Below are positions 1-5,749 of a stretch of 6,762 nucleotides of DNA, piece by piece. Made by a program: the position numbers and the translations under genes. This DNA comes from Phycisphaeraceae bacterium (GTDB lineage: Bacteria; Planctomycetota; Phycisphaerae; Phycisphaerales; Phycisphaeraceae). Position 1 is the first letter of the stretch. Every line of letters starts with the position of its first letter. The notes beneath the pieces are model-generated. The model was not told the DNA's origin and did no database searches. It saw only the letters and a program-made list of their open reading frames with translations. The stretch is from the NCBI GenBank assembly GCA_020850375.1, contig JADZET010000453.1:1-6762 (forward strand). Reading direction: 5' to 3'.

Positions 1-59
1 CCATCCGCCTGTTTAGCGGACGATCGCAGATCGCCGTGATGTTCCACCAACACCTCTAA
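1..59 (+). CDS. Possible C-terminal end of an upstream gene (partial)
   Basis: Reading from base 3, the frame stays open to a TAA at 57-59 and gives 18 residues ending SQIAVMFHQHL. The other two forward frames stop at 14-16 and 37-39. This is compatible with the tail of a gene that starts outside the window, but 18 residues are too few to name a family or to exclude chance. If real, its stop lies 52 bases before the miaB start on the same strand, so the two could be co-transcribed. Confidence 0.35.
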   Translation, partial: IRLFSGRSQIAVMFHQHL

Positions 60-111
60 CCGCCTAAGATGAGCGACTCTGGACCGAAACACCCCAACCC
101 CTGATCCCCCC

Positions 112-1653
112 ATGCCCACCCCCGGCCACGGGATCTTCCTCAAGACCTTCGGCTGCCAGATGAACGAGCTCGACTCCGACCTCGTCCGCAGCCAGCTCCG
201 CGCCCTGGGCTATCGCTTCACCGACGACTGGCGGCGGGCCGACGTCGTCCTTTACAACACCTGCTCCGTCCGCGAGCACGCCGAGCAGAAGGTCTGGAGC
301 CGCATCGGCGAGGTCGGCGTCCTCAAGCGCGAACGTCCCGGCCTCATCCTCGGCGTCCTGGGCTGCCTGGCCGAACGCGAGGCCCAGGCCATCTTCAAGA
401 AGTACCCCCAGGTCGACCTGCTCTGCGGTCCCGGCGAGCTGGACAAGGTCCCGCTGCTGATCGAGAACGCCGTCAAGACCGCGCTCCCCGCCGAGCGCGT
501 GGCCCTGGGCGGCGACACCCACCGCCGCTCCTCCACCCTCGCCGCCGCCGAGGACAAGCTCGAGCTCCTCGACCTCTCCCGCTCCTTCGACCCCGACGAG
601 CACCGCGGCTCGGCCTATGTCCGCATCACGCGCGGCTGCAACAAATTCTGCACATACTGCGTCGTCCCCTTTACCCGCGGCGCCGAGGTCCATCGCCCCC
701 CCGACCACATCGTCGAGGAATGCCGCAAGCTCGTCGACGCCGGTGTCGTCGAGATCACCCTCTTAGGCCAGACCGTCAACCACTATCACTACCACCACGG
801 CGCCTCGGTCACCGTCGCCGGCCTGCAACAGCCCCAGATCGGCGGCGCCCCCGGAAAAGTCGCCCACTGGGCCAAGACCGATCGCGTCACCACCTTCGCC
901 GACCTGCTCGCCCGCGTCCACGACGAGGTCCCGGGCCTTCTTCGCCTGCGATTTGTCACCAGTTTCCCGCGGGATTTCGGCGACGACGTGCTGGACGTCA
1001 TGGCCGTCAAGCCGCGCATCTGCCGCTACCTCCACCTGCCCGTACAGTCCGGCTCCGACCGTCTGCTTCGCCTGATGAACCGCGGCTACACCGTCGCCGA
1101 GTACCGCGAGCTCCTCGACCGCATCGCCTCAAGACTTCCGGAGGCCACGCTCGCCAGCGACCTGATCTGCGGCTTCCCCACCGAGACCGAAGAGGACCAC
1201 GCGCTGACCTGCGAGCTGATGCGACAGGCCAAGTGGAAGAACTGCTTCGTCTTCAAATACTCCCCCCGTCCCGGCACCGCCGCCTTCGACAAACTTCCGG
1301 ATGATGTCCCCGACGAGGTCAAGCGCCAACGCAACAACGAGCTGCTCGCCATCCAGTCCAAGATCAGCGCCGACCTGCATGCCTCCTACGTCGGCCGGAC
1401 GGTGCGCGTCTTCGTCGAGTCGATCAGCCACAAGGCCCGCAAGGCCCAGAAGCTCGCCGCCGGCTCGACCGTCCTCTTGGGTTGGGAGAAGCCCGTCACC
1501 CAGCTCTGCGGCCGGACCGACGGCGACCTGATCGTCATGTTCGACGCCGACGCCTCGCTCGTCGGCCGGATCGTCGACGTCGCCATCGACTCCGCCGCCC
1601 CCCTGACCCTCTTCGGCCGCCTGGCCGACCAGCCGGTCCCCGCCGCGCTCTGA
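112..1653 (+). CDS. miaB: tRNA-2-methylthio-N6-dimethylallyladenosine synthase MiaB
   Basis: MiaB is a cytoplasmic radical-SAM methylthiotransferase that converts i6A37 to ms2i6A37 in tRNAs reading UNN codons, using two [4Fe-4S] clusters. The 513-aa product shows the full architecture. The N-terminal UPF0004 domain has cluster cysteines C15 (FGCQMNELDS), C51 (NTCSVRE) and C85 (GCLAERE). The radical-SAM signature is C176-x3-C180-x2-C183 (RGCNKFCTYC), followed by the conserved blocks YLHLPVQSGSD (306-316), SDLICGFPTETEED (349-362) and FKYSPRPGT (381-389). A TRAM RNA-binding domain spans about 426-505 and contains QLCGRTDGD, the MiaB-type wording rather than that of MtaB or RimO. The protein is longer than usual (about 440-475 aa), partly because of a His-rich insertion after LLGQTVN (about 224-261) and a short C-terminal tail. 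The start at 112 lies just before the first conserved strand. No Shine-Dalgarno sequence is visible upstream, which is common in planctomycetes. Confidence 0.96.
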   Translation: MPTPGHGIFLKTFGCQMNELDSDLVRSQLRALGYRFTDDWRRADVVLYNTCSVREHAEQKVWSRIGEVGVLKRERPGLILGVLGCLAEREAQAIFKKYPQVDLLCGPGELDKVPLLIENAVKTALPAERVALGGDTHRRSSTLAAAEDKLELLDLSRSFDPDEHRGSAYVRITRGCNKFCTYCVVPFTRGAEVHRPPDHIVEECRKLVDAGVVEITLLGQTVNHYHYHHGASVTVAGLQQPQIGGAPGKVAHWAKTDRVTTFADLLARVHDEVPGLLRLRFVTSFPRDFGDDVLDVMAVKPRICRYLHLPVQSGSDRLLRLMNRGYTVAEYRELLDRIASRLPEATLASDLICGFPTETEEDHALTCELMRQAKWKNCFVFKYSPRPGTAAFDKLPDDVPDEVKRQRNNELLAIQSKISADLHASYVGRTVRVFVESISHKARKAQKLAAGSTVLLGWEKPVTQLCGRTDGDLIVMFDADASLVGRIVDVAIDSAAPLTLFGRLADQPVPAAL

Positions 1654-1678
1654 CATCTGCTCCCCCAATTCGCACCAT

Positions 1679-1696
1679 GATCATTTCGAAATGATC
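1679..1696. repeat. 18-bp perfect palindrome downstream of miaB
   Basis: The sequence GATCATTTCGAAATGATC is its own reverse complement. It begins 26 bases after the miaB stop. As RNA it can form a 7-bp stem with a UCGA loop, but the stem is AT-rich and no T-tract follows, so a classical intrinsic terminator is unlikely on this evidence. A dimeric-regulator operator or a 3'-end-protecting hairpin are the alternatives. Confidence 0.6.
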
Positions 1697-1796
1697 GCCG
1701 CCCAGTCACCTCCCAAGGGGTGAGCAGGATTGGACATATCCATGTCATGTTCAGTTCAAGCACCGTCACTTTCATGAAAATAACGTGGTCCAGGAA

Positions 1797-1822
1797 CGAA
1801 TCAGCGGTATGTTCGAATCAGC
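1797..1822. repeat. 9-bp direct repeat CGAATCAGC, two copies
   Basis: CGAATCAGC occurs at 1797-1805 and again at 1814-1822, so the copies are offset by 17 bases. They lie upstream of the G-rich leader of the small exported protein. The spacing could suit a regulator binding a tandem site, but no family is recognised, and two copies of a 9-mer may be accidental. Confidence 0.35.
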
Positions 1823-1841
1823 AGCGTAAAGGCGCGCGGCC

Positions 1842-1876
1842 GGGCCGGGACAGGGGATTGGGATCGGGGGTCGGGG
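1842..1876 (+). promoter_or_regulatory. G-quadruplex-forming motif in the leader of the small exported protein gene
   Basis: Six runs of three or more G lie on the + strand at 1842-1844, 1847-1849, 1853-1856, 1860-1862, 1866-1870 and 1873-1876. They are separated by loops of only 2 or 3 bases. This more than meets the standard rule of four G3+ tracts with 1-7-base loops. The motif ends 38 bases before the ATG at 1915. If transcription starts upstream of it, it would be in the mRNA leader; otherwise it could act in the DNA. Function is inferred only. Confidence 0.55.
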
Positions 1877-1914
1877 CGGAGTTGTGGTACGCCCACGGGA
1901 GAGAGAGGTCAGAC

Positions 1915-2184
1915 ATGTCCACGGCCAGACGTAGGGCCTGGATTGTGATCGCGACGGTGATGCTTCTCATTGCCGTCGGCCGGGTGGGGGTGGCGCGGGC
2001 TGACGGGCTTGAACGCCCGGCGGGCTACGCCTTGGCTCAGTCCGTCGCGGCCGAGAACACGTCTTCCCCGGGTTACTCAGCGACCGGCCGCAACCACTAC
2101 CCGGAGTCGGGAGCCGTGCTCTTGCTCCTGATCGCGGCCACGTTCGGCGCCCGGCGACTACGCTGGCATTGGCGGCATCTCTAG
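1915..2184 (+). CDS. Small exported protein with PEP-CTERM-like C-terminal segment
   Basis: An 89-aa protein of no recognised family. The N-terminus has a basic stretch (STARRR) and a hydrophobic core at about 9-26 ending VARA|DG, which reads as a Sec signal peptide cleaved after A29 or as an uncleaved membrane anchor. About 33 polar residues follow. The C-terminus is P63-E-S, a hydrophobic stretch (about 66-78) and a basic tail starting R80-R81. That order matches the PEP-CTERM type of sorting signal (PEP, membrane helix, Arg cluster), although the motif here is PES and the tail is longer than usual. A two-helix membrane hairpin with both ends inside is the alternative. The start at ATG 1915 was chosen because AGAGAGG at 1902-1908 sits 6 bases upstream. 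The frame is open back to 1720, but that part holds palindromes and G-runs and looks non-coding. Codon use (high GC3) fits the neighbours. Confidence 0.55.
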   Translation: MSTARRRAWIVIATVMLLIAVGRVGVARADGLERPAGYALAQSVAAENTSSPGYSATGRNHYPESGAVLLLLIAATFGARRLRWHWRHL

Positions 2185-2223
2185 ACATGCACGGTCAAAC
2201 AACCGCAGGACCGCTCCTCCCCG

Positions 2224-2958
2224 TCACCATCCCGCCGCGCCCGGACGCGGCGTGTGGATCTGCGCCCCCCATTCCTCGACGCCGTGCAGCCCGTAAATCA
2301 GCCGCGTGCTCTCGATCAGCACCGGCTGCGTGCTCTCGAACAGCACGCCGTGCCCCTGGTTCCTTCTGGCCATCTCCCGGTTGTCGAACATCAGCACCCG
2401 CTCGGCCGGCACCGTCAACTCGAACGTGTCACGCGTTGTAGCGTCGTACACGCACGTCATCGTCACCGTCGCAGCCGTCGTCCCGGGGTTGAGCAGATGG
2501 AACCACTCGAACTCATTGAACGGCAGGGGGGCCCGGGCCGGATCGAACTCGAGCTTGAGCCCGTCGCCGAAGACCCATCGCCGCGACAACTCGCTCCTGG
2601 CCAGCACGTCGCTGACCCCGCCGGCGAAGCGCAGGTTCTCCTCCCGGCCTCTCATCCCCGCGATCAGGATGTGGTCGACCATCACCCGTTCGCTGGCTCG
2701 CACCCGCATGCCCCACGGCCCGACGTTGGTTGTCGCCTCCGCGTAATGCTCCGGCAGCGCCACGTACCGGTTACCCCAGGCCCCCAGCTCCCACGCCGGC
2801 AGATCGCACGGCGGCCGGTCCGCGTAGTAGACGCGCAGCTCAATCTTCGCCGTCCGGTCCGACGGGTTGAAGAACCGGAACTCGCTGAATCCTCGCCGGG
2901 CGTCGTCCTCCGTCGGTTGGCGGCAGAGGCCGTTGGCGATGTAACTCTCGTAAGCCAT
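2224..2958 (-). CDS. Tandem ASRT-like (sensory rhodopsin transducer family) beta-sandwich protein
   Basis: A 244-aa soluble protein with no signal peptide, built of two homologous halves. Half 1 has YIANGL (6-11), FRFFNPSDRTAKIELRVYY (27-45) and MRVRASERVMVDHILIAG (84-101). Half 2 has WVFGDGL (128-134), FHLLNPGTTAATVTMTCVY (153-171) and LFESTQPVLIESTRLIYG (206-223). Each block also resembles the Anabaena sensory rhodopsin transducer family (Pfam PF07100), as I recall it: an initial 'W-x-IADGY', 'LN-x-SD-x-x-A-x-(V/I)-x-ITV-(F/Y)-Y-x-DREP', and 'ES-D-VP-(I/V)-V-(V/Q)-x-x-TRL'. Family members are normally single domains of about 125 aa that form tetrameric beta-sandwiches and have been proposed to bind small molecules; many occur without any rhodopsin. 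This protein would be an internal pseudo-dimer. It is the last gene of the leftward cluster, 14 bases after the acetyltransferase stop, with its own ribosome site. Ligand and role are unknown. Confidence 0.7.
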   Translation of the reverse strand: MAYESYIANGLCRQPTEDDARRGFSEFRFFNPSDRTAKIELRVYYADRPPCDLPAWELGAWGNRYVALPEHYAEATTNVGPWGMRVRASERVMVDHILIAGMRGREENLRFAGGVSDVLARSELSRRWVFGDGLKLEFDPARAPLPFNEFEWFHLLNPGTTAATVTMTCVYDATTRDTFELTVPAERVLMFDNREMARRNQGHGVLFESTQPVLIESTRLIYGLHGVEEWGAQIHTPRPGAAGW

Positions 2959-2964
2959 CGTGTG

Positions 2965-2970
2965 TCCTTA
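2965..2970 (-). promoter_or_regulatory. Ribosome binding site of the ASRT-like gene
   Basis: On the minus strand TAAGGA sits 6 bases before the ATG at 2958. It lies in the 14-base gap after the acetyltransferase stop codon. This supports the chosen start and translation from a shared transcript. Confidence 0.55.
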
Positions 2971-2972
2971 GG

Positions 2973-3920
2973 TCACTGACCCGCCGGTGCGCTGAGAATC
3001 CGTCCGATGCTCAGCCCGTGCGGCTCGAACCCCAGTTTCGCGTACGTCTGGTGCGGCGCGGGATTGTAAATGTCCGAGCCCACCGACGCCTCCCGCGCCC
3101 CGCGCTCCCAGCTGGCGATCAACATCCGCGACACCAGCGCCGCCGCGATACCCTTGCGCTGGAACGTCGGCGTGACCCCCAGCATGTAGATGTTCGCCGC
3201 AGGGTGCCCGAGCCTGGCCGCCAACTGCGGCTGCATCACGTACCCGATCGCCCCGACGTCCTGTCCCTCGGCGAACGCCCGGATGACGCGCGGCTCAAAC
3301 CCCACCCACGACTCGTTGCCCAGCTCGCTCTGCCCCGGCAGCTCCGCCAGCGGCACGTCCCTGTATTCCATGGCGATCTTGGCCTCGACCACCGCCGGCC
3401 TCTGGCTCATCCGCACGACCTTGAAGACCGACTCGCCCGCCGTCCTGTACCCGTGATACCCCAACGCCATGTGGCTGGCGATGAACTCCACCGGCGCCAT
3501 CGGCTCCCCGCCGTCGAACAGCCCGCGGTAGAACGGGTATCCCCCGTCGCAGTGCATCCCCAGCAGGCGATCATGCCCCTGCTCTCGCAGCGCCGCCGTC
3601 GCCTTCTCGACCAGCAGCACCCCCGCGTCCAGCCGCCCCGGGTCCATCATGACCATGCTGATCCGCGCGTACCGCCGCGACCGGTTGTACCAGTGCTCGG
3701 TCGGCCCCGTGACCGTCCAGTGCACCCACCCGACGACCTTGCCGCTGTCGACCGCCGCCAGCAGCGTCGCGGGGTCGAAGTAGCTCTTGCGGCAGACCAG
3801 CTCGACGAACAACTCCGGCGTCAGCGGCACGATGTGCGCGTTGGCCGCCGCCTGCCGGTTGTACAGCGCGGTCATCCCGTCGAGATAACGTGTGTCGAAG
3901 CTTTCGAGGGTGATGGGCAT
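2973..3920 (-). CDS. GNAT-family acetyltransferase, tandem-domain
   Basis: A 315-aa cytoplasmic protein. The C-terminal half is a GNAT fold: motif A at about 247-268 (LGVTPTFQRKGIAAALVSRML) contains the acetyl-CoA pyrophosphate-binding Q-R-K-G-I-A turn, and motif B-like NPAPHQTYAKLGF lies at 286-298. The N-terminal half (about 1-170) also reads as a GNAT domain, with a central strand KVVGWVHWTV (61-70), a helix VEKATAALREQGHDRLLG (104-121) and YPFYRGLF (128-135). It lacks a clear motif A turn, so it is probably a degenerate copy, as in other double-GNAT proteins where one half is structural. The substrate is unknown. The start at 3920 (MPITLESFD) was chosen because the in-frame extension to 4022 is encoded by the heptamer-repeat spacer; no Shine-Dalgarno sequence is seen. 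It is the middle gene of the leftward cluster, 105 bases after the hydrolase-like gene and 14 bases before the ASRT-like gene. Confidence 0.82.
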   Translation of the reverse strand: MPITLESFDTRYLDGMTALYNRQAAANAHIVPLTPELFVELVCRKSYFDPATLLAAVDSGKVVGWVHWTVTGPTEHWYNRSRRYARISMVMMDPGRLDAGVLLVEKATAALREQGHDRLLGMHCDGGYPFYRGLFDGGEPMAPVEFIASHMALGYHGYRTAGESVFKVVRMSQRPAVVEAKIAMEYRDVPLAELPGQSELGNESWVGFEPRVIRAFAEGQDVGAIGYVMQPQLAARLGHPAANIYMLGVTPTFQRKGIAAALVSRMLIASWERGAREASVGSDIYNPAPHQTYAKLGFEPHGLSIGRILSAPAGQ

Positions 3921-3922
3921 AG

Positions 3923-4022
3923 GATGGCCGATCTTCGATGGCCGATTACCGATTGAAGTCAGACCAAACAATGACCCGCGATTGTCCAACCACATCGGCA
4001 ATCGCACATCGGCAATCGGCAA
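3923..4022. repeat. Heptamer-repeat element arranged as an inverted repeat
   Basis: The right arm, 3995-4022, is four consecutive 7-mers: TCGGCAA, TCGCACA, TCGGCAA, TCGGCAA. The left arm, 3927-3954, is four 7-mers in the opposite orientation: GCCGATC, TTCGATG, GCCGATT, ACCGATT. Aligning 3927-3952 with the reverse complement of 3995-4020 gives about 20 matches in 26 positions around a 42-base loop, so the spacer RNA could fold as a long imperfect hairpin. GATGGCCGAT is also repeated 14 bases apart (3923, 3937). The element fills the gap between the hydrolase-like gene, whose stop is at 4026-4028, and the acetyltransferase start at 3920. It may be a dispersed intergenic repeat of the genome, possibly affecting mRNA stability or read-through within the operon; that role is inferred. 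Confidence 0.7.
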
Positions 4023-4025
4023 TTC

Positions 4026-5363
4026 TTACAGCAGGGCCGTCAGGTCCGCCAGGGCCCCGTCGATCGACCGCAGCGTCAGGTCCTTGGCCTTTTCGTGCGG
4101 CACCTTCATCGTCGCCAGCTCGCCCTGGAGCTGCCGCAGCTCGACGCCGTAGTCCTTGCGCTGCTCCGCCGTCATGCGGTCGCGCAGGTAGATCGGCGGG
4201 CTGCCCACCGATGGGTTCTTGTCCCAGATCATGTACTCGAGCGACAGGGGCCCGTCGCCGATCTTGAACGTGCTGCGGCTGAGATAGGCCTTCTCGCCGC
4301 GGATCATCCAGTCTGTCAGCGTCTCAAGGTCTTGCCCTGTCGAGCCGTAGACCGCTCCGACGGCCCGTTTGACCGCGTCGCGCGGCGGCAGCGTCGGCTC
4401 GCTGAGCACATACGCCCCCGCCCGCCAGGAGACTTCCTCCACCGGGTTGTAGAGCGGCCGGTAGTAGATCTCATTGGCCCGCCCGCCGTCGCGGTAGACC
4501 GCCGCGATCGCCTCGGCCGCGCCGTACCCCAGCGGCACGAACCAGCGCAGCCGGTGGTAGTGCTGCGGCGGCTCGACGAACGCCCCGCCCACCGACCCGA
4601 ACGGGCAGTTGAGCTTCTTGGTCAGCTCCGGCCGCACGCCCTTGCGGGCCGACAGCTCGCTGACCTCCAGCAGGTAATCGAACGACCCCGACATGCGGAT
4701 GATGTGCGCCATCTCCTCGGGCTCGTCGACGCGCAGCCCCCAGCAGGCGGTGCCCACAATCCAGTCCGGCCGGTTCTTGCGGACGTATTCGGCGCTGCGC
4801 ATCAGGATGTCGGCGTGGTGCTCAGCATTGGACCGCTTCTCGCACTTGGGGCACTTGCACCGGCCCTGGTCCGCCGACTGCATGGACAAGCCGTCGAGCC
4901 CCCACTTGGGGTCCATCACGTAGTCGAGCACGCGCTTCTGCCACTCCCACGCCGCGGGCTGGAAGGGGCACATCACGTGCTCCTTGGAGTTGGCGTTGTC
5001 CGGGGCGGTGACCTCGGGGTGCTCGCGGATGATCCGGTCGAAGCCCCACGAGTAGATGCCCATGCCCGAGACGACCTTGAGGCCTCGCTTGTGCGCCTCG
5101 TCGGTGAACCAGCGGACCTGCTGGGCCCGCTTGGCATCGACGCTGCTGGCCAGATCGCTGGGCCACTCGCGCCCGATGAAGAGCCCCCAGACCGAGTTGA
5201 TCTCGACGCCCGTGTCCTTCTGGGTGTCGAGCATGCGTACCTGGTCCTTCATCATCTGCTCGTCCCAGAGCAGGCTGGGCCACATGGAATTCGGCGTCGG
5301 CTCGCTGGCGCAGTCGCGCAGCCAGCCACAGGTGATCCGGTGGCGAAAACGATCCTGAATCAT
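4026..5363 (-). CDS. TIM-barrel glycoside-hydrolase-like protein, family uncertain
   Basis: A 445-aa protein that reads like a (beta/alpha)8 glycoside hydrolase. It has GVEINSVWGLFIGREWPSD (52-70), then AHKRGLKVVSGMGIYSWGFD (90-109), a typical barrel strand after a helix, then MCPFQPAAWEWQKRVLDYVM (131-150), the 'last act of the walk' block seen in GH10/20/67-like barrels, and GLDGLSMQSADQGRC (155-169), a strand carrying acidic D157 and D165. A cysteine cluster C169-x-C171-x2-C174 follows directly, like the CxCxxC seen in some uncharacterised polysaccharide-associated barrel proteins. Later parts (about 310-445) look helical. I cannot assign a GH family or a catalytic pair. The start at 5363 is preferred because GTAAGGA at 5374-5380 precedes it by 10 bases and the barrel begins soon after; upstream in-frame starts at 5408 and 5495 add residues without a signal peptide. 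The product therefore seems cytoplasmic. It is the first gene of the leftward cluster. Confidence 0.68.
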   Translation of the reverse strand: MIQDRFRHRITCGWLRDCASEPTPNSMWPSLLWDEQMMKDQVRMLDTQKDTGVEINSVWGLFIGREWPSDLASSVDAKRAQQVRWFTDEAHKRGLKVVSGMGIYSWGFDRIIREHPEVTAPDNANSKEHVMCPFQPAAWEWQKRVLDYVMDPKWGLDGLSMQSADQGRCKCPKCEKRSNAEHHADILMRSAEYVRKNRPDWIVGTACWGLRVDEPEEMAHIIRMSGSFDYLLEVSELSARKGVRPELTKKLNCPFGSVGGAFVEPPQHYHRLRWFVPLGYGAAEAIAAVYRDGGRANEIYYRPLYNPVEEVSWRAGAYVLSEPTLPPRDAVKRAVGAVYGSTGQDLETLTDWMIRGEKAYLSRSTFKIGDGPLSLEYMIWDKNPSVGSPPIYLRDRMTAEQRKDYGVELRQLQGELATMKVPHEKAKDLTLRSIDGALADLTALL

Positions 5364-5490
5364 GGTCAAAAAATCCTTACAAGTTGGAATTATTTGAGGG
5401 CTCGCCATCTTAACGGTGGGCCGAATCGCGGCAACAAGCAGGCAGGATTTCGACACGACATTATCGATGTGAAAGTGGAGAGTTATCGGG

Positions 5491-5508
5491 CCCAAAGGTT
5501 TGTTTGGG
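5491..5508. repeat. Inverted repeat CCCAAA-N6-TTTGGG
   Basis: CCCAAA at 5491-5496 and its exact complement TTTGGG at 5503-5508 flank a 6-base loop. The same half-site CCCAAA recurs at 5620-5625 and 5667-5672 on either side of the candidate rightward promoter. It could be a regulator half-site, or simple sequence in a short AT-richer region. Confidence 0.35.
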
Positions 5509-5636
5509 TAAGGTCACCGGGTGCCGCAGACGCAGTCTAAGTTTCGTTTTCACCGATATTTGATGTAAAAACTGAGAAATGAAGAAGTAAGGAATCGACC
5601 GCTTTAGACCCTAATTTGTCCCAAAAGGGATTTTTG

Positions 5637-5665
5637 TTGCTTCGGAACGATCGTGGCGGTATTAT
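5637..5665 (+). promoter_or_regulatory. Candidate sigma70-type promoter for the secreted protein gene
   Basis: A -10 box TATTAT at 5660-5665 (5 of 6 to consensus) lies exactly 17 bases after a weak -35 TTGCTT at 5637-5642 (3 of 6). Transcription would start near 5672 and leave a leader of about 80 bases that ends in a run of six T and the strong ribosome site. The -10 box is good and the spacing ideal, but the -35 is poor. Confidence 0.38.
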
Positions 5666-5742
5666 TCCCAAACTCGTGTGATATTCGTCGTGGTTTCCTT
5701 GTCGACGTGATCTCCGGGGTCATCCTTCAACCGCTCTTTTTT

Positions 5743-5749
5743 AGGAGGT
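5743..5749 (+). promoter_or_regulatory. Strong Shine-Dalgarno AGGAGGT deciding the GTG start
   Basis: AGGAGGT, complementary to the 16S rRNA tail, lies 5 bases before GTG at 5755. The frame from that GTG immediately encodes a signal peptide. It is the best ribosome site in the window and fixes the start of the secreted protein, which has no ATG near its N-terminus. Confidence 0.85.

Noticed and set aside
1733..1746. GACAT-ATCC-ATGTC inverted repeat as a regulatory site
   Set aside because: Five-base arms are expected by chance in a spacer of this size, and nothing else supports it.
1720..1914. N-terminal extension of the small exported protein back to GTG 1720
   Set aside because: The stretch contains an inverted repeat, a direct repeat and the G-quadruplex runs, and it would bury the signal peptide. 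ATG 1915 has a ribosome site.
2254..2979. 241-aa open frame on the + strand opposite the ASRT-like gene
   Set aside because: Low-complexity shadow. The minus strand has the internal duplication and a ribosome site.
3018..3956. 312-aa open frame on the + strand opposite the acetyltransferase
   Set aside because: Very rich in R, P, H and V with no domain, while the minus strand shows clear GNAT motifs.
3921..4022. 34-residue N-terminal extension of the acetyltransferase
   Set aside because: It is encoded entirely by the heptamer-repeat spacer (giving 'SIGNRPSKIGHP' wording), not by protein-like sequence.
5364..5495. Upstream in-frame starts (5408, 5495) for the hydrolase-like gene
   Set aside because: No ribosome site at 5408, no signal peptide in the added residues, and the AT-richer composition of the intergenic region.
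4095..5540. 481-aa open frame on the + strand across the hydrolase-like gene
   Set aside because: It is the antisense shadow of the minus-strand gene. It is Arg/His/Pro/Leu-rich without motifs, as expected opposite a high-GC3 gene.
5619..5635. TCCC-AAAA-GGGA followed by TTTTT as an intrinsic terminator
   Set aside because: The stem is only 4 bp and no + strand gene lies upstream to terminate. It sits next to a candidate promoter, so an operator or chance is likelier.
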